Shown: positions 25,605-34,070 of the stretch, piece by piece
How the letters are laid out: every line of letters starts with the position of its first letter
How positions within the stretch are numbered: the first letter of the stretch is position 1
Origin: JAVBNT01 sp031551355
GTDB taxonomy: Bacteria > Vulcanimicrobiota > CADAWZ01
Reading direction: 5' to 3'
Assembly (NCBI GenBank): GCA_031551355.1
Contig: JAVBNT010000004.1
Coordinates: 26,812 to 90,811 of the forward strand
Length of the DNA stretch: 64,000 nucleotides
Notes under the pieces: model-generated
Told to the model about the DNA's origin: nothing
The model's input: only the letters and a program-made list of their open reading frames with translations
Databases searched by the model: none
Translations under genes and position numbers: made by a program

Positions 25605-26414
25605 AGTCATCGGCTCATGCAATATAAGCGCCGCCGCCACCATCACCATTGGTCTTTGCAGCATATTAAAGATTGATACCCTGGTGGAACCGAGTATATG
25701 CAGCGCCGCCAAAAAAGCCACATTAGCCACCGCAGCGGCAAAACCTATCCATGCACCGATCTTCCATGCTGCAGCCGGTATAGGCGGTGACCACGGAACA
25801 AAAAAAGCGGCAACCACAACCGCGTTGATCCAGAAAATATACAGCGAAACTATTACCGGCGTGAATGTTTCCGTCACGCTTTCCATTCTGATCCTGTATA
25901 CCACCGTACAGGCCATGCTGGCAAGAACGAACAAAATACCGGTGAGATCGGTGTCTTGAAACCCGAAACTACCGATATTTAAACTCAGCAGCACCCCGGC
26001 AAAACAAAGCACAAACCCCAGCCAAAATTTGAGTCCTATCTTTTCCCGGCCTCTGAACATATTTATAAGCGCTATTATCGAGGGCACTGTCGTTATGAGC
26101 GTTAGAAAAACAACTACAGATACACGTCCAAGAGCCAGCAGCGTGAAAAGGTTATTGAGCAACAGAAGCACGCTGACGCCGGCAACACTTTTTATTCCGC
26201 TCCAGCCAACCCATTTGAATTTTCTGGTGATGGGCAAGATCAGGACAGCAGCCACAAGTGTTTTCATAATTAAAAGCTGATACGGCGTTATCGAGACCTG
26301 ATACCCTATTTTTACAATTATCGGCTCAATCGAAGCGGCAAGCAGTGCTAATATGGTCCAAAACGCGGCCATTCTATTCAGTGATTCCTTGTTTTTAACT
26401 GTCGCTACCGTCAT
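25527..26414 (-). CDS. EamA/DMT-family transporter (probable small-molecule exporter)
   Basis: About 295 residues with ten membrane helices in two EamA repeats (about 15-140 and 150-285). The glycine-rich ends of helices typical of the family are present, as in IGLKFWLGFVLCFAGVLLS and LLQIIGIVMVMVGVNY. DMT exporters carry amino acids, metabolites or metallophores; CntI of the pseudopaline system belongs to the same superfamily. Several in-frame starts exist (26438 GTG, 26429, 26423, 26414 ATG); 26414 is chosen because the promoter places the RNA start near 26440 and GGAA precedes this ATG. It is divergent from a Fur-family gene, with a palindrome over its -10 box. Confidence 0.85.
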   Translation of the reverse strand: MTVATVKNKESLNRMAAFWTILALLAASIEPIIVKIGYQVSITPYQLLIMKTLVAAVLILPITRKFKWVGWSGIKSVAGVSVLLLLNNLFTLLALGRVSVVVFLTLITTVPSIIALINMFRGREKIGLKFWLGFVLCFAGVLLSLNIGSFGFQDTDLTGILFVLASMACTVVYRIRMESVTETFTPVIVSLYIFWINAVVVAAFFVPWSPPIPAAAWKIGAWIGFAAAVANVAFLAALHILGSTRVSIFNMLQRPMVMVAAALILHEPMTLLQIIGIVMVMVGVNYAKVERVGKA

Positions 26415-26429
26415 ATTTTCCATTCCCAT

Positions 26430-26450
26430 TATTGACACTTAGTGTCAATA
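26430..26450. promoter_or_regulatory. 21-bp palindromic operator over the exporter promoter
   Basis: TATTGACACT, one central T, AGTGTCAATA: a perfect palindrome overlapping the exporter -10 box (26448-26453) and its probable transcription start. The likely ligand is the Fur-family protein encoded divergently; this is inference, since the sequence is not a textbook Fur, Zur or PerR box. Confidence 0.6.
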
Positions 26451-26476
26451 ATAAATTAAAGCCAGGCTTTTGTCAA
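26448..26476 (-). promoter_or_regulatory. Exporter promoter
   Basis: On the minus strand TTGACA (26476-26471), 17-nt spacer, TATTAT (26453-26448). Confidence 0.75.
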
Positions 26477-26503
26477 CATTATTTTTGCCTTTATGAAAGC
26501 TTA

Positions 26504-26532
26504 TTGACATTTAAAATGAATTGAAATATAAT
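26504..26532 (+). promoter_or_regulatory. Promoter of the Fur-family regulator
   Basis: Consensus TTGACA (26504-26509), 17-nt spacer, TATAAT (26527-26532). Confidence 0.85.
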
Positions 26533-26546
26533 TATCAAAATTGATA
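26533..26546. promoter_or_regulatory. Operator-like inverted repeat at the regulator start site
   Basis: TATCAA-AA-TTGATA directly follows the -10 box, where a bound repressor would block initiation. It differs from the exporter palindrome, so the same protein need not bind both. Confidence 0.45.
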
Positions 26547-26649
26547 GCAAGTCTCAAAATAATCCCGGAATGGTTGAATGTGTTAATATCATAAAAAAAC
26601 AAGACAGGCCTTGTAATTCAATAATGTGAAGATTGTGACTTTAAGAACA

Positions 26650-27069
26650 ATGACCCCTATACAAAAATTTAATCAATACCTGCATTTAAAAAATCAGCGC
26701 TTGACTCCATCGCGCAATAAAATACTGAAAATGCTTTTCAAACGTCACGATCACATTTCCCTTGAAGAGCTTCTTGACTGGTCCGCTCAGAATGACATTT
26801 CCAGAGCAACCCTATTCAGAACGCTTACCCTGTTGATCGACGCCGGAATGATTGCCCAAATATTTGACCAAAAGAAACGGGCCCACTACGAGCATATATA
26901 CGAACACAAAAAACATCATCACCTGGTCTGCCTTAAATGCGACAAAATAATAGAAATTGAAGATAATTTTTCAGAAAAAACAGCCGAAGAACTGTGCATA
27001 AAAAACAATTTTGAACATCAATACAATATTTTTAAAATTTACGGCATATGCGGCGATTGCAAAGCATAG
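26650..27069 (+). CDS. Fur-family metalloregulator
   Basis: A 139-residue protein. An N-terminal winged helix (residues about 1-80: LKNQRLTPSRNKILKMLF and the recognition segment ISRATLFRTLTLLIDAGMI) is followed by a dimerisation domain with the metal-site cluster YEHIYEHKKHHHLVCLKC and a second pair CGDC at the end (CxxC...CxxC structural zinc). Whether it senses iron, zinc, nickel or peroxide cannot be told. ATG 26650 is preferred over the upstream GTG at 26626, as the family begins about here. It is followed by the opine dehydrogenase-like gene and is divergent from the exporter; the two promoters face away from an operator-rich 100 bp. Confidence 0.9.
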   Translation: MTPIQKFNQYLHLKNQRLTPSRNKILKMLFKRHDHISLEELLDWSAQNDISRATLFRTLTLLIDAGMIAQIFDQKKRAHYEHIYEHKKHHHLVCLKCDKIIEIEDNFSEKTAEELCIKNNFEHQYNIFKIYGICGDCKA

Positions 27070-27121
27070 ATTTTTTTAATACAATATTGATACCTGGTCT
27101 CAAAACATCAAGGAGAATAAA

Positions 27122-28192
27122 ATGACTGCAGAAAAAAATGTAGGGATTATTGGTTCAAGCAATTCGGCATGGGCTCTGTCATGCTATCTGACAGGCATGG
27201 GTCATAAAGTCGATATGCTCGTCAGAGGGGAGCAAAAAGCCGCGCAAATACCCAAAACCATCAATGCTGAAGATAAGATAGAAGGAGCCTTCACGCTCAA
27301 TTCGGTTAAATACGACACAAAGGATTTTATGGAATCCGTATCAACAATATTTATTGCTACAGTAACGACGGCGTATCCCGACGTGATAAAAAGACTACTC
27401 CCATTTGTATCCGAAAGCCACAATATAATACTTTTCTCCAGCAAACTCGGCGGAGTCTGCGAAGTTTCGACACTAATAAAAAGAGCCGGCAAAAGGAATA
27501 TTCCCGTCATAGAAACGGACGCAATCTTTGCCTGCAGAATAAAAAATGAAAATACCATACATATAAAAGGATTTAAAAAGTGGAATCTTTATTCATGCGA
27601 CTCATATACAAACACAATTAGGCATGGTCATATCATAAAGAAATTCTTCCCCTTTCTGCAGCCGGCAGACAACTTTCTGCAGCGCGGTCTCTCCGATTTT
27701 GGAGCAATGAGCCATCCGCTGATAATGATGATCAATATGAATACGGTCGACAGGGGAGACAAATTTCTATTCTATTATGAAGGCTTCACCCAAAAAACAT
27801 TCTCCCTTCTTGAAGCGGTAGAAAAGGAACGCAATCTGATTGCCAAAGCATATGGAACAAGCCTGATAAGCTTAAGAGAGATGCTTGACAAGTATTATTG
27901 CTGTCTTAAAGAATCTCTTTACGATACGTTACTAAACGTACCCAACTATAAAAGCAGTATCTCTCCGGATACTCTCGAGAACAGGTATATCTTCGAAGAC
28001 GTATCCAATACGCTGGTACCGGCGCATTATATGGCTGAGCTCGCAGGAATAAAGATACCGGTTCTTGATTCGATAATCTCACTGTCATCAGTCGTGCTGA
28101 ACAACGATTTTCTGACAAACGGCAGAACTCTTGAAAAGCTGGGGTTTAGGGGGATGTCTAAGGAGCAGATAATTGACCGCATGGCAGGATAA
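27122..28192 (+). CDS. NAD(P)-dependent opine/octopine dehydrogenase family protein
   Basis: A 356-residue oxidoreductase. Its Rossmann N-terminus (NVGIIGSSNSAWALSCYLTGMGHKVDMLVRG) and the all-helical C-terminal domain (SHPLIMMINMNTVDRGDKFLFYYEGFT near 200-225, with the family's central His) are those of the octopine/nopaline dehydrogenase group. Such enzymes reductively condense an amino group with an alpha-keto acid; CntM in opine metallophore synthesis is one branch. Substrates cannot be assigned. AAGGAGA lies 8 nt upstream of the start. It follows the Fur-family gene by 52 bp and ends at a strong terminator. Confidence 0.85.
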   Translation: MTAEKNVGIIGSSNSAWALSCYLTGMGHKVDMLVRGEQKAAQIPKTINAEDKIEGAFTLNSVKYDTKDFMESVSTIFIATVTTAYPDVIKRLLPFVSESHNIILFSSKLGGVCEVSTLIKRAGKRNIPVIETDAIFACRIKNENTIHIKGFKKWNLYSCDSYTNTIRHGHIIKKFFPFLQPADNFLQRGLSDFGAMSHPLIMMINMNTVDRGDKFLFYYEGFTQKTFSLLEAVEKERNLIAKAYGTSLISLREMLDKYYCCLKESLYDTLLNVPNYKSSISPDTLENRYIFEDVSNTLVPAHYMAELAGIKIPVLDSIISLSSVVLNNDFLTNGRTLEKLGFRGMSKEQIIDRMAG

Positions 28193-28193
28193 T

Positions 28194-28234
28194 AAAAAAT
28201 GCGGCGTCTCTGAAAACGAGGCGCCGCATTTTTT
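28194..28234. terminator. Bidirectional terminator between two convergent operons
   Basis: AAAAAATGCGGCGTCT (28193-28208) pairs with AGGCGCCGCATTTTTT (28219-28234), one G-T pair, with T runs on both strands. It ends both the opine dehydrogenase unit and the nucleoside operon. Confidence 0.9.
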
Positions 28235-28472
28235 AACTGCTTAAGGCGAATTTGACGCTCTCCCTGCCTTCACACTCAATAACGACAGGTATTTCCGACT
28301 GTTTGAAATACATATCAGGTTTTACACGCTGACCGTTTACCATCACAAAACCTCTGGAAATAAGCTGTCTGGCTTCTTTTACAGTCTCAGCAAAGGACGC
28401 GGCAATAATCAATTTAACGATCCACAGACCGTCTCCGGGAACTTCATCCCTGAAAATAATTGTTTCCTTCAT
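28233..28472 (-). CDS. Small S4-domain RNA-binding protein
   Basis: A 79-residue protein. The S4 signature is KLIIAASFAETVKEARQLIS followed by RGFVMVNGQRV, resembling the C-terminal S4 domain of tyrosyl-tRNA synthetase. S4 domains bind structured RNA. It is the last gene of the nucleoside salvage operon, 4 bp after the pyrimidine phosphorylase gene, so it is translationally tied to it. Its role there is unknown. Confidence 0.75.
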   Translation of the reverse strand: MKETIIFRDEVPGDGLWIVKLIIAASFAETVKEARQLISRGFVMVNGQRVKPDMYFKQSEIPVVIECEGRESVKFALSS

Positions 28473-28476
28473 AAAA

Positions 28477-29784
28477 TCAGTTTACCACATCCAAAATCAG
28501 CGGCTGAATCCTGACTTCCGACTGTTTAATCTCAAAGCTTTTAAGCAAACGCACGGAAGCTTCTTCTGCGGAAGCTGCCGAAGAAGCATGAATATCGGCA
28601 ACTTTCTCTCCCTTTTTGATACGGTCACCGACACGTTTGTACATCACAAGTCCGACCGAATAATCAATATCGTCTTCCTTGCGGACTCTTCCTGCGCCAA
28701 GATCTCTTGCAATTATACCAAGTTCCAATACATCTATGGAATTAAGATATCCTTCATCACCGCAGATGACTTCCTTCACTACTTTGGCCGGGGATAGCAA
28801 AGAAAGATCGTCAAGAGCCTTCGATGAAGAGGCCTGGGCTTCGAGAAGCTGCCTCATTTTCTCAAGAGCCCTACCGCTCGTGATCATTTCCTCAGCCATC
28901 GCAATCGCTTTATCAAGATCTTTCTCCAGTCCCGACATTTGAATAAGGTGGCCGGATAAAACAACAGATACTTCACGGAGCGCCGAATCTTTACGCTGCC
29001 CCTTAAGGATCTCAAAAACTTCACGCACCTCAAGGGCATTGCCGATATGCGAATTTAAAGGCTGTCCCATATCGGTGATAACAGCTCTTGTATCCTTACC
29101 GGCAAGTTTACCGATACCGACAAGGGCTTTGGCAAGCTCACGGGCTTCTTCAATAGTTTTCATGAATGCTCCGCCGCCCACCTTGACGTCAAGCAAAATA
29201 ACGTCGGAACCGGCGGCCAGCTTTTTGGACATAACCGAACCGGCAATCAGCGGTATACTGTCTACGGTAGCAGTAACATCCCTGAGGGCATACATTTTTT
29301 TATCGGCAGGAGCCAAATCGCCTGTAGGACTAATTACCGCAATACCGATATTTTTTACCTGCTGTATAAACTCTTCTTCCGAGAGATTAATACGGTAACC
29401 GGGAATGGCTTCAAGTTTATCAAGGGTTCCACCTGTATGTGCAAGTCCGCGCCCCGACATTTTTGCAAAAGGAATACCGGCAGCGGCAACAATAGGCCCA
29501 ATTAAAAGCGTAGTCGTATCGCCTACTCCGCCGGTGCTGTGTTTGTCAACCTTGACTCCTTTTATTGAGGATAGGTCTACCTTATGGCCGGAGTTGGTCA
29601 TTGCCATCGTAATATCCTTTGTTTCCTCATCGTCCATACCCTTTATAAAAACAGCCATTAAAAATGCACTCATAAGATAGTCCGGAATATCACCTGAAGC
29701 ATATCCCAAAACCATATATTCAATTTCCTTTTTACTAAGGCGCAAGCCGTCACGCTTTTTGATAATAACATCATAAGGCTTCAT
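28477..29784 (-). CDS. Pyrimidine-nucleoside (thymidine) phosphorylase
   Basis: A 435-residue enzyme that splits thymidine, uridine or deoxyuridine with phosphate into base and (deoxy)ribose 1-phosphate. The family signature SGRGLAHTGGTLDKLE is at about residues 109-124, VDKHSTGGVGDTTT (phosphate loop) at about 79-92, and the C-terminal domain is complete. The length matches DeoA/Pdp. GGAGG lies 8 nt before the ATG. It is third in the deoB-phosphorylase-phosphorylase-S4 operon, whose products funnel pentose phosphates to deoB. DeoA and Pdp specificity cannot be separated by eye. Confidence 0.95.
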   Translation of the reverse strand: MKPYDVIIKKRDGLRLSKKEIEYMVLGYASGDIPDYLMSAFLMAVFIKGMDDEETKDITMAMTNSGHKVDLSSIKGVKVDKHSTGGVGDTTTLLIGPIVAAAGIPFAKMSGRGLAHTGGTLDKLEAIPGYRINLSEEEFIQQVKNIGIAVISPTGDLAPADKKMYALRDVTATVDSIPLIAGSVMSKKLAAGSDVILLDVKVGGGAFMKTIEEARELAKALVGIGKLAGKDTRAVITDMGQPLNSHIGNALEVREVFEILKGQRKDSALREVSVVLSGHLIQMSGLEKDLDKAIAMAEEMITSGRALEKMRQLLEAQASSSKALDDLSLLSPAKVVKEVICGDEGYLNSIDVLELGIIARDLGAGRVRKEDDIDYSVGLVMYKRVGDRIKKGEKVADIHASSAASAEEASVRLLKSFEIKQSEVRIQPLILDVVN

Positions 29785-29796
29785 AATAAGTGCCTC

Positions 29797-30612
29797 CTAC
29801 ATTTCCACAACAATATTTTTAACAAGTTTTTTAAAGAAAGGTTTTACTTTCTCCGCAGCCTCAAGAACTTCTTCATGGTCAGCGGCTTTTCCGGGAATAA
29901 AGATGTTTGTAATACACGAAATACCGAGAACCTTCATACCGGCATGCGAGGCAACAATCACCTCGGGAACAGTCGACATACCAACGGCATCGCCGCCGAG
30001 TCTCTGAAACATACGCAGCTCGGCAGGAGTTTCATAGCTTGGTCCGGTCAGAGCAATATAGACGCCTTCACGAAGCTGAATCCCTAATTTCGACGCACAC
30101 TCTTTCGCCAGTTCTCTGTAGTCAAGCGGATAAGCCGCAGATAAATCAGGAAACCTCGTGCCGAAATATTCATCGTTTGGTCCGATCAGCGGGTTCGTGC
30201 CCATAAAATTTATATGGTCTGAAATAAGCATCAGTTCACCGGGGAAAAAGTAAGGATTTATACCGCCGGCAGCATTCGTTACAATAAGGCTTTTAACACC
30301 CAGTTCACGCATCACACGCACACAAAATGTAACCTCTTCCATGGTGTAGCCTTCATAAAAATGACTGCGGCCTTTCTGGACAATAACAGGTTTCGAACCA
30401 AGCATTCCGATCACAAGCGAGCCGGAATGTCCGACTACGGTTGAAAGCGGGAAATGCGGGATATCCTTGTATTCCACAGTAACGCCAGACTCGATATCTT
30501 CGGCAATAACTCCCAGTCCGGAACCGAGAACAAGACCTATTTCCGGTTTAACAGATATTTTTGATTTTATATAATCCGCACTCTCTTTTACTTTTTCTCT
30601 TAAACTCAACAT
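29797..30612 (-). CDS. Purine-nucleoside phosphorylase (PNP-I, trimeric type)
   Basis: A 271-residue enzyme that phosphorolyses inosine and guanosine (and deoxy forms). It shows GLVLGSGLGVIAEDI (phosphate loop), FPLSTVVGHSG, the signature QKGRSHFYEGY, VTNAAGGINPYFFPGELMLISDHIN and TGPSYETPAELRM, with the substrate Glu in the last. Start 30612 (ATG) is preferred; an in-frame GTG at 30627 is possible. It lies 19 bp after deoB and 12 bp before the pyrimidine phosphorylase gene, hence co-transcribed. Confidence 0.95.
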   Translation of the reverse strand: MLSLREKVKESADYIKSKISVKPEIGLVLGSGLGVIAEDIESGVTVEYKDIPHFPLSTVVGHSGSLVIGMLGSKPVIVQKGRSHFYEGYTMEEVTFCVRVMRELGVKSLIVTNAAGGINPYFFPGELMLISDHINFMGTNPLIGPNDEYFGTRFPDLSAAYPLDYRELAKECASKLGIQLREGVYIALTGPSYETPAELRMFQRLGGDAVGMSTVPEVIVASHAGMKVLGISCITNIFIPGKAADHEEVLEAAEKVKPFFKKLVKNIVVEM

Positions 30613-30631
30613 AGTATTTAAGCGCACCTCT

Positions 30632-31813
30632 CTATAGTGTTATCTTAATTTTTTCTGAAAAACTGTCCCCTGCGAGATTTGAAGGAATGGCAAACATATC
30701 TAAAATTGTGGCGGAAATATCGGCAAAAGAATTTCTTGTTCCCAGATGCCCGCCGGCAGTTCCTTTCATATACCACAGAAGCGGAACATGCTCCCTTGTA
30801 TGATCGGAACCTTTAAAGGTGGGATCGCATCCATGATCAGCCGTTATAATCAGGGAGTCTCCCTGCTGCATTGCCGCCGTGATGCGGGGAAGAAATGCGT
30901 CAAAGGCTTCTATGGCATCGGCATAGCCTCTGGGATCCCGACGATGTCCGTAAAGCATATCAAAATCTACAAGGTTGGCAAATATGAGGCCTTTACGGGT
31001 ATCCTCTTTAAGGACACGTTCAATACACTCCATGCCGTCGTGATTATTTGTCGTATGATAGGAGTTTGTCAGACCCATATGGCAGAAAATATCTTCTATC
31101 TTCCCGATTCCGGTCGACTGCATGCCCGCTCTGCTTATAAGATCGAGCATTGTATCACCCGGAGGCGAAAGTGCAAAATCCTTGCGGTGCTCAGTCCGGT
31201 AAAAATTGCCTGGAGTGCCCAAAAACGGCCTGGCGATAACACGGCTTACAGGATGCTCCCCTACAAGTATTTCTCTGGCAATTTCACAGTAGCGGTACAA
31301 TTCATCAATCGGCACAACTTCTTCATGCGCCGCAATCTGGAATACGCTGTCCGCCGAAGTATAAACAATCAGTTTACCGGTTTTGACATGTTCCTCACCA
31401 AGATCATCAATAATCTTCGTTCCCGAAGCCGGATAATTGCCGATCGTCTGTTTTCCGGTCTGCTTCTCAAAAGGTTCCATTATTTCAGTTGGAAATCCGT
31501 TCGGGTACGTCGGGAAAGCCTTCTCCGTAATAATTCCGGCTATTTCCCAGTGTCCGGTTGTCGTATCCTTGCCGTTTGATTTTTCCCTTAGACGGGAATA
31601 AAAAGCCTTGGGATTTACGGCCGGCTCAACGCCTTTTATCTGATGAATGTTACCTAATCCCATGGACTGGAGATTAGGAACTTTCAGCCCGCCAACCTCC
31701 TGTGAAATATGGCCGATGGTATCGCATCCTGCGTCCCCGTAAAGATGGGCATCATCCATTGCTCCGCAGCCCATACTATCCATAACTACTATAAGGGCCC
31801 TGTTTAGTTGCAT
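30632..31813 (-). CDS. deoB: Phosphopentomutase
   Basis: A 393-residue alkaline-phosphatase-fold mutase interconverting (deoxy)ribose 1- and 5-phosphate. The N-terminus NRALIVVMDSMGCGAMDDA carries the first metal Asp; GKDTTTGHWEIAG has the phosphorylated Thr; NLVDFDMLYGHRRDP and ITADHGCDPT supply further metal ligands. The start at 31813 has GGAGG 5 nt upstream, and the long upstream in-frame extension (to 31990) is not homologous. First gene of the nucleoside salvage operon. Confidence 0.96.
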   Translation of the reverse strand: MQLNRALIVVMDSMGCGAMDDAHLYGDAGCDTIGHISQEVGGLKVPNLQSMGLGNIHQIKGVEPAVNPKAFYSRLREKSNGKDTTTGHWEIAGIITEKAFPTYPNGFPTEIMEPFEKQTGKQTIGNYPASGTKIIDDLGEEHVKTGKLIVYTSADSVFQIAAHEEVVPIDELYRYCEIAREILVGEHPVSRVIARPFLGTPGNFYRTEHRKDFALSPPGDTMLDLISRAGMQSTGIGKIEDIFCHMGLTNSYHTTNNHDGMECIERVLKEDTRKGLIFANLVDFDMLYGHRRDPRGYADAIEAFDAFLPRITAAMQQGDSLIITADHGCDPTFKGSDHTREHVPLLWYMKGTAGGHLGTRNSFADISATILDMFAIPSNLAGDSFSEKIKITL

Positions 31814-32116
31814 TACGTCCTCCGTGGGTAAAGTTTCCAGGCACACACAACTACTCCGAATGTTCGGGCAGAACTGCCTGATAAAAATGAATTCCATTAA
31901 AATACATAGCGGATATCTTTGATTTTCCGTTTTTTTCAACAGGTATACATCCGCAAAAACGGAAAAAAACAAAAAATCTCCATAATTCAATTTTCCTTAA
32001 AAAAGTAATTTATCCTTTAAAAAATAAACAGCAAAAAATAAGGTAATTTATCCCTGATTTTAAAGAACGAGTGGTTTATCATGGTTTAAGAAATATAAAA
32101 CAGCCCGGCGTCTTTT
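31814..32116. other. Upstream region of the nucleoside operon
   Basis: No gene. On the minus strand it contains a possible CCGTTTTT/AAAAACGG hairpin (about 31925-31965), but no textbook promoter or riboswitch could be recognised. Confidence 0.3.
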
Positions 32117-32539
32117 CTATAACAGCGCAAAATGGGCACTCTCGATAACGGATTTCATTTGACATAGGCAAAAAGGGTGTCCGGCGGGGTCAAACAAAAC
32201 TTTCCAATCATCAGAAAATTGCTCATCCGCGATTGTTGCCCCACAATGAATTGCGTGTTGAACAGCTTTTTCCAGATCATTAACGGCAAAGTCCAAATGT
32301 GCCATTTGCTGTTGCATTTCATGGACATCCGGCCACACGGGCGGTTTATACTCAGGGTTTCGCTGAAATGTTATACCGGGATATGCTCCATGCTGCATTC
32401 CCGGAACACCTACACAGGCATATTCTTCATTAAAAAACACGACTTCCCATTTAAGCAGCGCCGCATAAAATTTCGCTAATTCATACGGGTCTTTACAATC
32501 CAGCGTGAATGAGTACAATTTAATTTTCAGTTCATCCAT
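32117..32539 (-). CDS. VOC-family (glyoxalase/bleomycin resistance-like) protein
   Basis: A 140-residue protein with the two beta-alpha-beta-beta-beta modules of the vicinal-oxygen-chelate fold. It opens YSFTLDCKDPYELAKFYAALL, then QQMAHLDFAVNDLEKAV starts the second module, and the protein ends with VLFDPAGHPFCLC. Metal ligands (His/Glu) of the fold are partly visible, but the substrate is unknown. A GAGAGG site precedes the ATG. It stands alone between the nucleoside operon and repeat DNA and may be acquired. Confidence 0.82.
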   Translation of the reverse strand: MDELKIKLYSFTLDCKDPYELAKFYAALLKWEVVFFNEEYACVGVPGMQHGAYPGITFQRNPEYKPPVWPDVHEMQQQMAHLDFAVNDLEKAVQHAIHCGATIADEQFSDDWKVLFDPAGHPFCLCQMKSVIESAHFALL

Positions 32540-32604
32540 AACACCAATACCTCTCTTTGTTATGTCTATATTTTATAGTCGTGACACTTTTATAAAGTCT
32601 GCTG

Positions 32605-32703
32605 ACTTAGCGGAAAACCACCCCGCCGCTTTGAGGCACCCCTCCAAAGGAGGGGAATTTATTAAAATATAAATCAATTCAAACCGGTGGGGATGCGAAG
32701 ATA
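32605..32703. repeat. 100-bp dispersed repeat, copy 2 (inverted)
   Basis: Reverse complement of the repeat at 17013-17112: ACCACCCCGCCGCTTTG, an AGGAGGGGAATTT core and AAATCAATTCAAACCGGT, with few differences. Confidence 0.7.
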
Positions 32704-32734
32704 AATGAAATTTCTCTTCCTTCCTTTAAAAAAT

Positions 32735-32854
32735 AAATCAGGGAAATGGCGGTGGATGCTAAGGCTAAAAAATGCGACAAGCGGAGCGTTATCAACTTTA
32801 CGTGTAGCGAGCATTTTTTTTAGACGACGCAGATTGCCCATTTTCACCTGATTT
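32735..32854. repeat. Long imperfect hairpin repeat, copy 3 (conserved-core family)
   Basis: AAATCAGGGAAATGGC (from 32735) mirrors GCCCATTTTCACCTGATTT (ending 32854). Inner arms AAAAAATGC/GCATTTTTT flank the core GACAAGCGGAGCGTTATC...TACGTGTAGCGAGC. It abuts the stop codon of the endonuclease Q-like gene and may serve as its transcript end. Confidence 0.6.
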
Positions 32855-34070
32855 AAAATTGGAAGAGCATTTGGCCTTTGTTTTTCTCAACCACTCTGCC
32901 ATACTTACCGCCGCCTCCGCTAGCGAACGCAAGGCGGCCTTCTCTGGCCTTTATAATATCGGCGGCAAGCGAAGGTTTTACAACACTGAGCAAATCTTCT
33001 TTAGAAGTATTATGGAGAACGGCCATTTCACTGCCGAAAACGTCAATAAGTCTGGAGATCATAGCTTTTGAAAGACCTTTTACAAATTCAAGCGGAATCT
33101 GGTAGTAATACGGCGGCCTTGTTTCCGGACTCACAGGTTCTGTTCTATCGGCGATACAGCAGACACGGTCAAAAACGCCGAGAGTAAAATCGCCGTCTTC
33201 GCGGCCGCATTTTTCACATGAAAGGACCGGCGGAGACTGCTCGGAAACAAGGTTGCATGATTTGCAGTAACTGCGATGATAACGCCCGAGATGCGGATCC
33301 ATGCCAAAATTAGCACAAATGCGGCGGCCGTCACTCTGCCGCAGTGCCAGCATAATTTCTTTGAAGCTCGGTCTCTCCAGCTCAAAAATAGTATACTCTC
33401 TGGCTATTTTAGGCAGCGAATGAGCGTCAGAAGACGAAAGGAATGAAAAGACAGCAAGCTCGGAAAGGCGATCGGCAATTGAAGTATCAGCCGAAAGTCC
33501 CAGTTCTATTGCCGGCATTGAATCAATCTGCCGGGGAGTAAAGATATTATAGACACTGGACGTCACTCTGCCGTAAATGCTTTTATGCGGAGTAAATACA
33601 TGGGCAGGGACATGAACTCCGCCGCAGGACGAAATCAGTGAGGAAAGCTCGCTGCATGATAATCCTGAAGACTGTGATGACAGTTCAATATTTTTTATAT
33701 GACGGCCTATAATACGGCTGAACTCCTTTATTTGCCTAAAAAAAGGGAAGTAAGCAAGATGGTGCGCTACACGTCCGCTTTTTTCAACAGTCTCAACTTC
33801 GCTCCCGAGAATGACAAGCAGTCTGTCTTTATGCAAAAAACCTCCGTCCGGAAGCTCATATAAAAATCCGCATGAGATCAGTTTTTCAATATCGGCAATA
33901 ACGGATGGAGCCGCACAGTCAACGATTCCCGCAATATCAATACCTTTTCTTAAAAGACATTCTTCAATAACCGCATCAAACACAAGTTTGCGGGAGGCGG
34001 TTATTTTTACCGGACGGCCGGTGGACGAAGCTCCGAGATGAATATGTAAATCCGCATAATAGTTATTCAT
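32853..34070 (-). CDS. Endonuclease Q-like PHP-domain protein
   Basis: A 405-residue protein resembling EndoQ, a nuclease that nicks DNA 5' to deaminated bases (uracil, hypoxanthine, xanthine). The PHP metal site starts with DLHIH (residues 7-11) and continues with GSEVETVEKSGRVAHHL, PAHVFTPHKSIYG and SSDAHS. A zinc-ribbon insertion follows (YHRSYCKSCNL...LSCEKCGR), then RPPYYYQIPLEFVKGL and a C-terminal helix-hairpin-helix-like part. The start overlaps the nrdR stop by 8 bp, so translation is coupled. Its place at the end of the dcw cluster next to a dNTP-synthesis repressor is notable. Confidence 0.85.
   Translation of the reverse strand: MNNYYADLHIHLGASSTGRPVKITASRKLVFDAVIEECLLRKGIDIAGIVDCAAPSVIADIEKLISCGFLYELPDGGFLHKDRLLVILGSEVETVEKSGRVAHHLAYFPFFRQIKEFSRIIGRHIKNIELSSQSSGLSCSELSSLISSCGGVHVPAHVFTPHKSIYGRVTSSVYNIFTPRQIDSMPAIELGLSADTSIADRLSELAVFSFLSSSDAHSLPKIAREYTIFELERPSFKEIMLALRQSDGRRICANFGMDPHLGRYHRSYCKSCNLVSEQSPPVLSCEKCGREDGDFTLGVFDRVCCIADRTEPVSPETRPPYYYQIPLEFVKGLSKAMISRLIDVFGSEMAVLHNTSKEDLLSVVKPSLAADIIKAREGRLAFASGGGGKYGRVVEKNKGQMLFQF

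Noticed and set aside
31814..31990. N-terminal extension of phosphopentomutase
   Set aside because: GGAGG before 31813 and the family N-terminus fix the shorter form.
31814..32000. Search for a purine or other riboswitch before the nucleoside operon
   Set aside because: Only a short hairpin is present; no conserved aptamer core could be recognised.
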